Origin: Draconibacterium halophilum
GTDB taxonomy: Bacteria > Bacteroidota > Bacteroidia > Bacteroidales > Prolixibacteraceae
Reading direction: 5' to 3'
Assembly (NCBI RefSeq): GCF_010448835.1
Contig: NZ_CP048409.1
Coordinates: forward strand, 682,001 to 746,000
Length of the DNA: 64,000 nucleotides
Part shown: positions 23,875-31,855 of the stretch, piece by piece
Layout: every line of letters starts with the position of its first letter
Position numbering within the stretch: the stretch's first letter is position 1
Made by a program: the position numbers and the translations under genes
Notes under the pieces: model-generated
What the model was told of the DNA's origin: nothing
What the model saw: only the letters and a program-made list of their open reading frames with translations
Databases searched by the model: none

Positions 23875-24774
23875 ATGAAACGATTTGCATTAATTGGAGC
23901 CGGCGGATATGTTGCTGAACGGCACATGCGGGCCATTAAGGAAACTGGAAATAAGTTGATTTGTGCCTCAGATCGTTTTGATGTAATGGGGAGAATGGAC
24001 AGCTATTTCCCCGATGCTGAGTTTTTTCTGGAACACGAAAATCTCGACCGGTTTATGGACGATCAACGCATGGCCGGAAAGCCTCTTGACTATGTGAGTA
24101 TTTGTACGCCCAATTATATGCATCCTTCTCACATTCGTTTTGCGCTTCGGAACGGGGCTGATGCCATTTGTGAGAAGCCGATGGTTATTCATCCCGAAGA
24201 AATGCGTATTATAAAAGAGATTGAAGGGGAAACCGGCAAACGGGTTTTTACCGTTTTGCAGCTTCGTCATCATCCCGAAATCATCAAATTAAAAGAACAA
24301 ATAGACAAAGCACCCGGCGACAAATTTTACAACATCGATCTTAATTACATTACTACGAGGGGAAAATGGTATTTCAAAAGCTGGAAAGGTGATGTCTCTA
24401 AATCCGGTGGAATTGCCACTAATATTGGTATTCATTTGTTCGATATGCTGATTTGGATTTTTGGAAGTGTTAAGGAGTGCAAAGTAAGTTTGTATGAACC
24501 CCATAAAGCAGCAGGAACCTTAAAATTAGAAAAAGCTGAGGTGAGCTGGCATTTAAGCCTCGATGAAGACGATCTGCCAAAATCAGTTTTAACGGTGGGT
24601 AAACGAACTTATCGTTCAATCAATATTGAAGGGAAAGAAGTGGAATTCAGCGATGGATTTACTGATTTGCATACCATTACCTATCAACATATTTTGGCGG
24701 GCCAGGGTTTTGGTATTGACGATGCCCGGGAGAGTATAGAATTGACAGAACAGATTCGTGGTTTTGGTAGTTAA
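23875..24774 (+). CDS. wbpB: Gfo/Idh/MocA oxidoreductase (WbpB-like, UDP-GlcNAcA 3-oxidase)
   Basis: 299 residues from ATG 23875 (MKRFALIGAGGYVAERHM). The frame extends to 23803 only through a REP-like repeat. The NAD motif is GAGGYVAERHMRAIKETG; the family E-K-P is in GADAICEKPMVIHPEE; the catalytic-site His is in GIATNIGIHLFDMLIW. WbpB oxidises C3 of UDP-GlcNAcA, giving the keto-sugar used by WbpE. The order here is E-(GxxExxY)-D-A-B, i.e. all four enzymes for UDP-GlcNAc(3NAc)A. The 2-epimerase WbpI, which would give the manno form, is not in the window. Confidence 0.88.
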   Translation: MKRFALIGAGGYVAERHMRAIKETGNKLICASDRFDVMGRMDSYFPDAEFFLEHENLDRFMDDQRMAGKPLDYVSICTPNYMHPSHIRFALRNGADAICEKPMVIHPEEMRIIKEIEGETGKRVFTVLQLRHHPEIIKLKEQIDKAPGDKFYNIDLNYITTRGKWYFKSWKGDVSKSGGIATNIGIHLFDMLIWIFGSVKECKVSLYEPHKAAGTLKLEKAEVSWHLSLDEDDLPKSVLTVGKRTYRSINIEGKEVEFSDGFTDLHTITYQHILAGQGFGIDDARESIELTEQIRGFGS

Positions 24775-24815
24775 TAATTTCCATGCCGTGAGCGAAGGTA
24801 GATAAATCTTAAAGA

Positions 24816-24945
24816 TTCACCGCCTCACCGCTGTAAACGCGGTCCCCTCCGCAGCCCCCTTTGTCGGCCAACATTAAAGCCTTACCCTGACATTTCCCCC
24901 AAATGGGGGAACCGAAGCGGAAGTTTTAATTTAAAGGCGGAGAAA
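24816..24945 (+). repeat. MITE-like repeat, copy 1
   Basis: About 130 bp beginning TTCACCGCCTCACCGCTGTA and ending AGGCGGAGAAA, i.e. imperfect terminal inverted repeats (TTCaCCGCCT/AGGCGGaGAA). Inside is a CCCCC-aaat-GGGGG hairpin. A direct-oriented copy lies at 27419-27545. Confidence 0.55.
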
Positions 24946-24984
24946 CTTTCGTGCTTCAGTCATATTTTAATCGGACTTTCACTG

Positions 24985-25030
24985 CCCCTCGTTTGCAACG
25001 AGGGGTTACTATTCAGTCGATTGTATCGAC
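24985..25030. repeat. REP-type palindromes, 5' side of the transposase
   Basis: Large palindrome 24985-25005 (arms CCCCTCGTT and AACGAGGGG) followed 10 bp later by a small palindrome GTCGATTGTATCGAC (25016-25030). The order is large then small, the mirror image of the 3' side. Confidence 0.8.
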
Positions 25031-25055
25031 AATTATTTTTACCTTTAAAACAAAA

Positions 25056-25607
25056 ATGCCCGCAGACAATTATTTTATCTCCGACCAAAACGCAAGTTAC
25101 TTTTTAACCTTTACTGTTGTAGACTGGCTTGATGTTTTTACAAGAAAAGAGTATAAAGTTGTAATTGTTGATTCGCTCAATTACTGCATAAAAAACAAAG
25201 GCTTAACTGTTTTTGCATGGTGTTTACTATCGAATCATTTGCATCTGGTGTGTCGTGCTAAGGACGGAAATAGTATTAGTGCTATTATTCGTGATTTTAA
25301 AAAATTTACTTCTAAAGCTATTTTAAAAATGATTCAGGAAATTCCGGAAAGTCGGAGAGATTGGTTGCTGTATCATTTTGAATGTGCCGGAAGATTTGAT
25401 AGCCGGATTCAGCACTATAAGTTTTGGCAGGAGACAAATCATGCCGTGCTGTTGGATACCTCAGAAAAGATTGATCAGCGTATAAACTATACACATGATA
25501 ACCCGGTGAAAGCATTGATTGTAGCTCATCCGCATGAATATTTGTTTAGTTCGGCTGTTGATTATTCGGGAGCACAAGGTTTGGTCGAGATTGAACTTGA
25601 TGTTTAA
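25056..25607 (+). CDS. REP-associated tyrosine transposase (RAYT, IS200/Y1 family)
   Basis: 183 residues from ATG 25056 (MPADNYFISDQNASYFLTFT); upstream frame is palindrome sequence. The HUH motif is LLSNHLHLVCRA (His-hydrophobic-His) and the fold runs through ISAIIRDFKKFTSKAI. The nucleophile Tyr is probably in INYTHDNPVKA, in the helix that ends HPHEYLFSSA. RAYTs are single-domain relatives of IS200 transposases that process REP hairpins as single strands. Here the gene is flanked by the matching palindromes in mirror order on both sides, so it appears to be a complete and possibly active unit. Truncated 3' copies follow it. Confidence 0.9.
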   Translation: MPADNYFISDQNASYFLTFTVVDWLDVFTRKEYKVVIVDSLNYCIKNKGLTVFAWCLLSNHLHLVCRAKDGNSISAIIRDFKKFTSKAILKMIQEIPESRRDWLLYHFECAGRFDSRIQHYKFWQETNHAVLLDTSEKIDQRINYTHDNPVKALIVAHPHEYLFSSAVDYSGAQGLVEIELDV

Positions 25608-25613
25608 GCTGAT

Positions 25614-25659
25614 GTCGTTTCAAACGACAATAATGTTACCCCTCGTTGCAAACGAGGGG
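25614..25659. repeat. REP-type palindrome pair R2
   Basis: Small GTCGTTTCAAACGAC (25614-25628), then a large palindrome at 25639-25659 (arms CCCCTCGTT/AACGAGGGG, centre GCA), then GTAGGGGAG. It immediately follows the transposase stop codon. Confidence 0.85.
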
Positions 25660-25667
25660 TAGGGGAG

Positions 25668-25951
25668 TAAAAATGATTCAGGAGATTTCGGAAAGCAGGA
25701 AAGATTGGTTGCTGTATCATTTTGAATGTGCGGGAAGATTTGATAGCCGGGTTGAGCACTATAAATTTTGGCAGGAGACAAATCATGCAGTGCTGTTGGA
25801 TACCTCAGAAAAGATTGATCAACGCATAAACTATACACATGATAACCCGGTGAAAACATTGATTGTAGCTTATCCGCATGAATAATTGTTTAGTTCGGCT
25901 GTTGATTATTTGGGAGCACAAGGTTTGGTCGAGATTGAACTTGATGTTTAA
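25668..25951 (+). pseudogene. Truncated transposase 3' copy (remnant 1)
   Basis: Corresponds to 25324-25607 of the intact gene at a constant offset of 344 bp, so it is a tandem duplication that lacks the first half. The join is at TAAAAATGATTCAGG. An in-frame TAA (CATGAATAATTG where the gene has CATGAATATTTG) ends the reading. It cannot make an active enzyme because the HUH motif is missing. Confidence 0.85.
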
Positions 25952-25957
25952 GCTGAT

Positions 25958-26003
25958 GTCGTTTCAAACGACAATAATGTTACCCCTCGTTGCAAACGAG
26001 GGG
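25958..26003. repeat. REP-type palindrome pair R3
   Basis: Identical layout to R2: small GTCGTTTCAAACGAC (25958-25972) and large palindrome at 25983-26003, followed by GTAGGGGAG. Confidence 0.85.
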
Positions 26004-26010
26004 TAGGGGA

Positions 26011-26185
26011 GACAAATCATGCAGTGCTGTTGGATACCTCAGAAAAGATTGATCAACGCATAAACTATACACATGATAACCCGGTGAAAGCATTGATTGT
26101 AGCTTATCCGCATGAATAATTGTTTAGTTCGGCTGTTGATTATTTGGGCGAGAAAGGTTTGGTTGAAGTTGAATTGGATGTTTAG
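26011..26185 (+). pseudogene. Truncated transposase 3' copy (remnant 2)
   Basis: Repeats 25777-25951 at an offset of 234 bp. The join falls in GGGGAGACAAATCATG, where the palindrome tail and the gene share GGAG(AC). It carries the same CATGAATAATTG stop and is more diverged at its end (stop TAG at 26183-26185). Confidence 0.8.
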
Positions 26186-26191
26186 GCTGGG

Positions 26192-26238
26192 GTCGTTGCA
26201 AACGACAGGATTATTAACCCCTCGTTGCAAACGAGGGG
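26192..26238. repeat. REP-type palindrome pair R4
   Basis: Small GTCGTTGCAAACGAC (26192-26206; the centre differs from R2/R3) and large palindrome 26218-26238, followed by GTAGGGGAG. Confidence 0.85.
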
Positions 26239-26252
26239 TAGGGGAGCAGAAG

Positions 26253-26300
26253 AAACCCCTCGAAGCACAAAAATGTTTTTTTGATACAAACGAGGGGTTT
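26253..26300. repeat. Decayed REP palindrome R5
   Basis: Arms AAACCCCTCG (26253-26262) and CGAGGGGTTT (26291-26300) with a 28-bp unrelated centre. It lies 8 bp after the stop of the minus-strand gene at 26308 and might serve as its terminator. Confidence 0.55.
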
Positions 26301-26307
26301 ATTCCTG

Positions 26308-26961
26308 TTATGATTTCACCAAAATTCCTAATTTTTCAAGGTATTGAGCTTCATCTTCGGTGAAAATGAGTTTGCCCAGGCGTTTGATATCGGCAACGGC
26401 ATCGGCCAGTTCGTCCATTTTTGCATTTCGGGCCTTGATGGTATATTGGGCATCGCCGCTTTCTTTTTCGCGGTTGGCACGCAGGTCGTCGAGGTTGTCT
26501 ACATTTGTTTTGTATGTTGCTATGTTTTCACCTGAATGACCAAACGGAACCAGCTTTTCCATTACTTCGGGGTGTTTCTCCAGCTCGGCATAAAACTCTT
26601 TCGCTGCTTGCACAAAATCGGTATAACGTGCAACTTTGTTGTTATACAAGCCCAGTTTTAATGCTTCATGGGTATCGGGAGCATACCAATACTGCAGCGA
26701 GCGTGTGATTGTGTTGTAAATCTTACGGGCATCGTCAACTGCATTGTTAAAATCGATACGTGCTGCGTCGTATTCGGCGTGTTCGATTTTGTCCTGAGCA
26801 ATAAGGTCGGTTGTTTCCTGATACAGTGTTTTGTTGGCCTGGTGTTTTGTTTCGTCGAAGCCAAAGGGGGCAAAACGTGTGCTGATTACTGTGTCGTCGG
26901 CAGCATTAAAAATTGCAATGCGACAATCTTCCATAAAATTGTTAATCGATTTTGATTTCAT
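26308..26961 (-). CDS. Helical protein of unknown function
   Basis: 217 residues, no signal peptide or membrane helix. Predicted almost entirely alpha-helical and Ala/Asp/Glu/Lys rich, e.g. FVQAAKEFYAELEKHPEVM, DELADAVADIKRLGKLIF and DEAQYLEKLGILVKS. A conserved-looking short loop KLVPFGHSGENI lies near residue 140. I do not recognise the family. It sits alone between the REP-rich region and a 21-bp tandem array, with no partner gene. The start (MKSKSINNFMEDCRIAIF) is the only plausible one. Confidence 0.6.
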   Translation of the reverse strand: MKSKSINNFMEDCRIAIFNAADDTVISTRFAPFGFDETKHQANKTLYQETTDLIAQDKIEHAEYDAARIDFNNAVDDARKIYNTITRSLQYWYAPDTHEALKLGLYNNKVARYTDFVQAAKEFYAELEKHPEVMEKLVPFGHSGENIATYKTNVDNLDDLRANREKESGDAQYTIKARNAKMDELADAVADIKRLGKLIFTEDEAQYLEKLGILVKS

Positions 26962-27197
26962 CGTTTTTAAATTTTGAAATTAATATTTGGCGGAAAGACC
27001 ATGGATTGAAGGTTGATAAAGAGAAGTTATTCAATTGCATGGTGCATTTTCGCGTTAACGGGAAAAAAGTTACGGCAATTATTTGTTTTGCACAATAGTT
27101 GGTAATGTTAAATTGCGCATTTGTTTTATGTTATGTAAAAGGTTGACTTTTTGTTTGAAAAGACAGGTGTAAAAAAGGTGTTGAGGGATAAATAGCA

Positions 27198-27362
27198 GGT
27201 AGCCCGTGGCTGAATGTAGGTGCCCCAAATGAAAAAGGAGGTAGCCCGCGGTTAATTTGGGGTGCCCCGGATCAAAATAGAGGTACCCAAATAAAAAAGT
27301 ACCCCGCCCAAATGGAAAAGGTGGTGCCCCGCAAGAAAAGTACTTGTCCCGTTTGGAAATGA
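27198..27362. repeat. 21-bp tandem array with 42-bp superperiod
   Basis: Units start GGTAGCCC (27198), GGTGCCCC (27219), GGTAGCCC (27240), GGTGCCCC (27261), GGTACCC (27282), a shifted GTACCCC (27299), GGTGCCCC (27323) and TTGTCCC (~27344). Five starts are spaced exactly 21 bp and two variants alternate. Read on the minus strand the frame gives 7-residue repeats (GYLLFHL/GHLHSAT), but no convincing gene. Confidence 0.65.
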
Positions 27363-27418
27363 CATGCAGATTGACAAAAAGTAGGTGTGGTTTTTGATAT
27401 TTTGGTAGTTGTTGTTGT

Positions 27419-27545
27419 TTCACCGCCTCGCTGCTGTATACGCGGACTCCTCCGAACCCCTTTGTCGTCTGCCCACTTGCCTTACGCCGACATTTCCTTC
27501 AAATAGAGGAAAGAATTTGGAAATATTTATTTACGGCGGAGAAAT
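27419..27545 (+). repeat. MITE-like repeat, copy 2
   Basis: Direct-oriented partner of 24816-24945: begins TTCACCGCCTCGCTGCTGTA, has CTCCTCCGAACCCCTTTGTC inside, and ends ACGGCGGAGAAA. The two copies enclose the whole transposase region. Confidence 0.55.
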
Positions 27546-27581
27546 GTATATGGTTATGGCAACTCTGGATTACATTTCGGT

Positions 27582-28373
27582 TTAGTTTTGATTTTTATTG
27601 CTTAGCAAATAATAGCCACATGTGGTCAAATAATTCCGAAGCCAGGGTGTGGAAGCAATAAGTTGGAGTTGTTTCCGGGGTTTTAGTTTGAATTTTACTT
27701 CGTAGTTTGGGTTAACCAGGAAGTGAGTTTTATCCAATACTTCAAATCCATTATTTTTAAATGCAGCCTCAAACCGTTCAATAGAAATTCCTGTTTCCTT
27801 AATTTCAAGCAGTTCTTTTATCCTTGAAGCCGGTTCTTTGAATAACTTCAATACTCCTTTATAAAGCGGTACGGGTAGCAGATGAAAATAGGGCATTTTG
27901 GAAAGAATTCTGCTGTTACATATCTGCTGATGCCCGCCAAAAGGGTTTTGCCAGGGCGGAAATCCGAAAAACACAACACTTTTTTTGTGAAAGAAGCATT
28001 TAAAATATTCCATAAAATACTCCTGATCGGGAATGTGTTCAATCACATCGCGCAGAAAAATCACGTCGAATTACCCCAGATCATTGCGGTTGTAAATGTT
28101 GTTTGCAATAAGAGTAAGGTTCGTTAAATTTTTATGCGATGCGTAAAATTCATTTCCTTTATCAATTTTTACTCTCGACAAGTCAATTCCGGTAACCTTA
28201 CAACCCATATCAACAAAAGGTAAAAGGTTACCTCCTTCACCACATCGGATTTCCAGAATCGTTGAATCAGGCCCGAGTTCAACATGTTGTCCAATGTATG
28301 GTATAACATGTTTTTTTGTGGTAAAAGCTTGCTCGTTAAAGTATTGCCACTTTTCCTTGTGTCTTTGTTGCAT
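27582..28373 (-). pseudogene. SAM-dependent methyltransferase interrupted by one stop codon
   Basis: One reading frame of 264 codons broken by a single in-frame TAA at 28071-28073. The N-terminal part holds the SAM pocket (STILEIRCGEGGNLLPFVDM, VTGIDLSRVKID). After the stop the frame continues FDVIFLRDVIEHIPDQEYF, the usual motif IV region of a class I (Methyltransf_11-like) enzyme. The stop replaces what is usually a Lys or similar residue before F-D, so an AAA-to-TAA change would explain it. The glycine-rich motif also reads EIRCGEGG where E-x-G-C-G-x-G is normal. The first codons overlap the YfhO-like gene by 38 bp. Probably inactive. Confidence 0.8.
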
Positions 28374-30855
28374 GCTCTTTGGGTTTGGGTAAAAGTCCTC
28401 CGTTGTTTTTGATTGTTATTCCCAGGTAAGCGAGTACGAGTAAAATAAAAACAAAAGAGCTGGCATACGATAATTTAGTTCCAAGAAAGTAGGATTGTGG
28501 TTCAAATTTAAACTCAATGGTGTGGTCTCCTGCAGGTATCGACATGGCTCTCAATACATAATTTGCCCTGAAGTAGGGAGCTTTCTCGCCATCGATGTAC
28601 GCATCCCAGCCTTTGTCGTAAAAGATTTCTGAGAATACTGTAAGTTGTTCCGAGTCGGAACTGAAATTGTATTTTAAATAATTCGGATCACTAACCTCCA
28701 GCTGAATACTTCCGCTTTTTTGATAGGTTTTCCCCGATACGTCTTGCTCATATCGTTTATCTATTATTGCTTTGTTGGCTGGATTCAGACCTGCTAAAGC
28801 ATCAATTTCAGCATCAGCATTTTCAACAATCTCATAGTTATTTACAAACCAGGCATTACCAAGTGTTGCCGGATCCTGCACCGGTGCTCCATTCGGATTA
28901 ACGATCAGGTATTTGGTGTTTAGCATTTTTAACGCAGGAGTTGTATTAAACAGATTCCCAAATTTATCCGGGGCGAGTCCACTGTTTAATGTTCTGCTTA
29001 TCTTCTGTATCTCAGGAGAAATATGGTACTCAATCAGTTCCTGGTAGCGTTTTAATTTCGCTGCATGGTATCCGCCTATCGATTTATGGAAATACGAAGT
29101 GGAGGCATCGGTAAACGGGTTCACAGTAAGGTTCAGCACACGGTAAGAAAGCGCATCATCCTGATGAATGAGCTTATCTGCTTCTGAAAGGGTATAAGGA
29201 TTATTCATTTTGCGTTTGGCCACAAAGCTGTCGTTGTTCAGGTAGCGTTTGTTGGTAGGCCACATATCAGCCATAATTAAAACAATCCATAATGCCAGTG
29301 CATATTCTGCTTTGATTTTCTTTTTCCAGAAAGCCCATAAAACACCGGCTGCCAGGGCCACAAAAATAAATGTCCGGAAAGCGTCGGTTCGCACCACTAT
29401 TTTTCGGTCGGCCTGCAAGGCATCTAACAGTTGTTCCGGCCAACCCGCTTGCAGGAGCCGGGCATCGGAAGCCGCAGTAAAATCACCTGCCAGTCCGGGT
29501 ATAACTGTGAAAACGAGTGCTAAACCACCGGCAATGGCAAAAGAATAGAGCAGGGCCTTATTAAATACCTTATCCGAAACTTCGCGTTTATAAACTTTTG
29601 ATACGGCCATTACGCCCATAAAAGCCATGGCAAACTGTTGAATGATAATGATATTTTTCACGTCGCGGAACTTATTGTAAAGCGGGAAGTAATCGATCAT
29701 CAGGTTCGACAGTGCCGGGAAGTATTTACCCAGCGAGAGCGCAAAGGAAACCACAACAGTAGCTACGATCCACCATTTATCTTTTCCTTTAACGATAAAC
29801 AATCCAAATACAAAAAGAAAACATAGCACCGCCCCAAAATAAAACGGGCCACCTGCAATGGGCTGACTTCCCCAATACAAAGGCAGGTTATTGGCTATGC
29901 GCATGGCGTTTTGTTTGTTTTGTCCGCGGGCCAGTAGCTCATATACCTGCGATTTCTCTCCCAGTGGTTCTGCCATGCTACCACCTTTTAGGCGTGGGAT
30001 AAATGCCGTTAATGCTTCGCCCACATCATAACTATAATCCAGGATATAATCCCGATCCAGTCCATCCGATTTTTTGTGCAGATCGCTGGTCAATTCTGAT
30101 TTTCCACGAATGCTTTCTTTACTGTATTCGTAAATTGGCCATAAAGTAGATATATTCATTCCGATGGCTAGGATTGCTGCTGTGGCCAAGATTCCTGAGC
30201 TTTTCAGAAAAGGTATTATCGCTTTTTCGCGTAAGGCATAAATAAAGTACACGATAACGATGATCAAAATCATTATACCAGCGTAATAGGTCATTTGCAG
30301 GTGGTTGGCTGCTATCATCCACGAAAGAGACAATGTACTTAAAAGTGCACCTGCAAGTCGTTTGTTCTTATACGCTAAAAACACGCCCGCTATAAGTAAT
30401 GAAATATATGTAATTGTAAGGCTTTTACTGGTGTGTCCGGCTTCGAATACCACAAAAAAGAAAGAGGTAAAACCATAAGCCAAAGCTCCTGCCAGGCTAA
30501 GCCAGGGATTAACACCAAGAATGATGCACATTAAATAAAACAGACTCAGAAAAAGCAGGTGGTAGCTTACTGGGCGGGGAATCTTTAATACGAAGCCTAT
30601 TATCTTTTTTGTAATATTTCCTTTGAAAACGGTAGAAATTAAATATCCGGGCATACCGCTAAACATGGCATCGGTCCATAAAGGTTCTTCTCCGGATTCT
30701 TTTCTAAAATCGGCCATTGATTTTGACATGCCTTTGTAATGCATAATGTCTGACTGCTGAACCACTTTGCCTTCATATACCGGGAGAAAATATATTGAGG
30801 TGGTTATAAACAGTAGTACAATTGGAATAATATAGTTGAACCATTTCTTTTTCAT
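28336..30855 (-). CDS. YfhO-like integral membrane protein (GT-C type)
   Basis: 839 residues from ATG 30853-30855 (MKKKWFNYIIPIVLLFITTS). About 12 membrane helices in the first ~550 residues, then a ~250-residue extracytoplasmic domain and a last helix (SSFVFILLVLAYLGITI). YfhO proteins resemble GT-C glycosyltransferases that add sugars from lipid carriers outside the membrane; early acidic residues in YEGKVVQQSDIMHYKGM fit this. KGWDAYIDGEKAPYFRANYVLRAMSIPAGDHTIEF near the end, quoted by position ~775-810, is a typical YfhO tail. It lies near the polysaccharide locus and may decorate a surface glycan or lipoteichoic-like polymer. Confidence 0.85.
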   Translation of the reverse strand: MKKKWFNYIIPIVLLFITTSIYFLPVYEGKVVQQSDIMHYKGMSKSMADFRKESGEEPLWTDAMFSGMPGYLISTVFKGNITKKIIGFVLKIPRPVSYHLLFLSLFYLMCIILGVNPWLSLAGALAYGFTSFFFVVFEAGHTSKSLTITYISLLIAGVFLAYKNKRLAGALLSTLSLSWMIAANHLQMTYYAGIMILIIVIVYFIYALREKAIIPFLKSSGILATAAILAIGMNISTLWPIYEYSKESIRGKSELTSDLHKKSDGLDRDYILDYSYDVGEALTAFIPRLKGGSMAEPLGEKSQVYELLARGQNKQNAMRIANNLPLYWGSQPIAGGPFYFGAVLCFLFVFGLFIVKGKDKWWIVATVVVSFALSLGKYFPALSNLMIDYFPLYNKFRDVKNIIIIQQFAMAFMGVMAVSKVYKREVSDKVFNKALLYSFAIAGGLALVFTVIPGLAGDFTAASDARLLQAGWPEQLLDALQADRKIVVRTDAFRTFIFVALAAGVLWAFWKKKIKAEYALALWIVLIMADMWPTNKRYLNNDSFVAKRKMNNPYTLSEADKLIHQDDALSYRVLNLTVNPFTDASTSYFHKSIGGYHAAKLKRYQELIEYHISPEIQKISRTLNSGLAPDKFGNLFNTTPALKMLNTKYLIVNPNGAPVQDPATLGNAWFVNNYEIVENADAEIDALAGLNPANKAIIDKRYEQDVSGKTYQKSGSIQLEVSDPNYLKYNFSSDSEQLTVFSEIFYDKGWDAYIDGEKAPYFRANYVLRAMSIPAGDHTIEFKFEPQSYFLGTKLSYASSFVFILLVLAYLGITIKNNGGLLPKPKEHATKTQGKVAIL

Positions 30856-31049
30856 AAGAAGCGTATTTGATTGTAGAGCAAATATAACCAATGAATCTAG
30901 TATGACAATATTTTTTGATATTGAGAAAGTACTTTATAGAGTTCCATTTCGCTCGGTCTATTTAACATTGTCTGATTTTATGCCATTTGATCAAGTACTA
31001 ACCTCGAAATAGTAATTTTGTTATAATCTGCTCAAATCATATTAACTAT

Positions 31050-31057
31050 TATCTTTG
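31050..31057 (+). promoter_or_regulatory. -7 box of the rfb operon
   Basis: TATCTTTG matches TAnnTTTG and lies 24 bp before the rfbF start. No good -33 is seen at 19-21 bp; a TTTTG ends 29 bp upstream. It is the only plausible promoter for the plus-strand cluster to 40232. Confidence 0.35.
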
Positions 31058-31081
31058 TGCTACTTATTAAGATAATTGTCT

Positions 31082-31855
31082 ATGAAAGTTGTAATATTAG
31101 CAGGTGGATTGGGATCCCGTTTATCAGAGGAAACTACTTTGAAACCTAAACCTATGGTGCAAATTGGTGGCAAACCCATACTTTGGCACATCATGAAAAT
31201 TTATTCTTCTTATGGTTTTAATGAGTTTGTAATCCTTTTAGGATACAAAGGTTATATGATCAAGGAATATTTTGCCAATTACTACCGACATATGGCTGAC
31301 ATGACAATTGACATGGAGAATAATTCGATTGAATATCATAAAAATAAGGCTGAACCATGGAAAGTGACGTTGATTGATACCGGAATACATACGATGACAG
31401 GAGGAAGGATTAAACGAGTACAGCAATATATCGGCGATGAAACATTTATGCTTACATATGGTGATGGTGTTGCTGATGTCAATATTGCTGAACTAATTAA
31501 AAAGCACGAAGAACATGGAAAGGCAATAACAATGACTTCGGTGCAACCAGAAGGAAGGTTCGGAGCTATAATGATAGATGCAAATAATAAAGTTGAAAGG
31601 TTTCAGGAAAAACCAAAAGGTGATGGTTCCTGGATAAACGGAGGATTTTTTGTGTGTGAGCCAAAGGTGTTCGACTATATTATTGAAGGTGATAAAACTA
31701 TATTCGAGCAGTCGCCTTTGGAAAACTTAGCAAGGGATGGTGAATTAATAGCCTACAAGCATAGTGGTTTTTGGAAACCAATGGATACATTACGTGATAA
31801 AACTCAATTGGAAGATTTAATTGAACAGGGTAAAGCCCCATGGGTTAAATGGTAA
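31082..31855 (+). CDS. rfbF: Glucose-1-phosphate cytidylyltransferase
   Basis: 257 residues from ATG 31082 (MKVVILAGGLGSRLSEETTL). It makes CDP-glucose from CTP and glucose-1-phosphate. The nucleotidyltransferase signature LAGGLGSRLSEETTLKPKPM, the catalytic PILWHIMKIYSSYG, FMLTYGDGVADVN and the cytidylyltransferase-specific GRFGAIMID are all present. First gene of the CDP-dideoxyhexose pathway; its end overlaps the next frame. Confidence 0.95.
   Translation: MKVVILAGGLGSRLSEETTLKPKPMVQIGGKPILWHIMKIYSSYGFNEFVILLGYKGYMIKEYFANYYRHMADMTIDMENNSIEYHKNKAEPWKVTLIDTGIHTMTGGRIKRVQQYIGDETFMLTYGDGVADVNIAELIKKHEEHGKAITMTSVQPEGRFGAIMIDANNKVERFQEKPKGDGSWINGGFFVCEPKVFDYIIEGDKTIFEQSPLENLARDGELIAYKHSGFWKPMDTLRDKTQLEDLIEQGKAPWVKW

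Noticed and set aside
24817..24940. tRNA-like cloverleaf in the G+C-rich repeat
   Set aside because: There is no T-loop sequence or acceptor stem, and it matches a second copy at 27.4 kb as a MITE-like repeat.
24951..25055. N-terminal extension of the transposase
   Set aside because: It is made of the large and small palindromes; the family start aligns with ATG 25056.
25614..26300. CRISPR array
   Set aside because: The repeats are self-complementary REP palindromes separated by transposase copies, not spacers of even length, and no cas gene is present.
27079..27423. A 114-codon minus-strand gene with 7-residue repeats
   Set aside because: The repeat is in the DNA (21 bp units with shifted members); the frame has no signal, start context or known fold, and its ends are unrelated low-complexity sequence.
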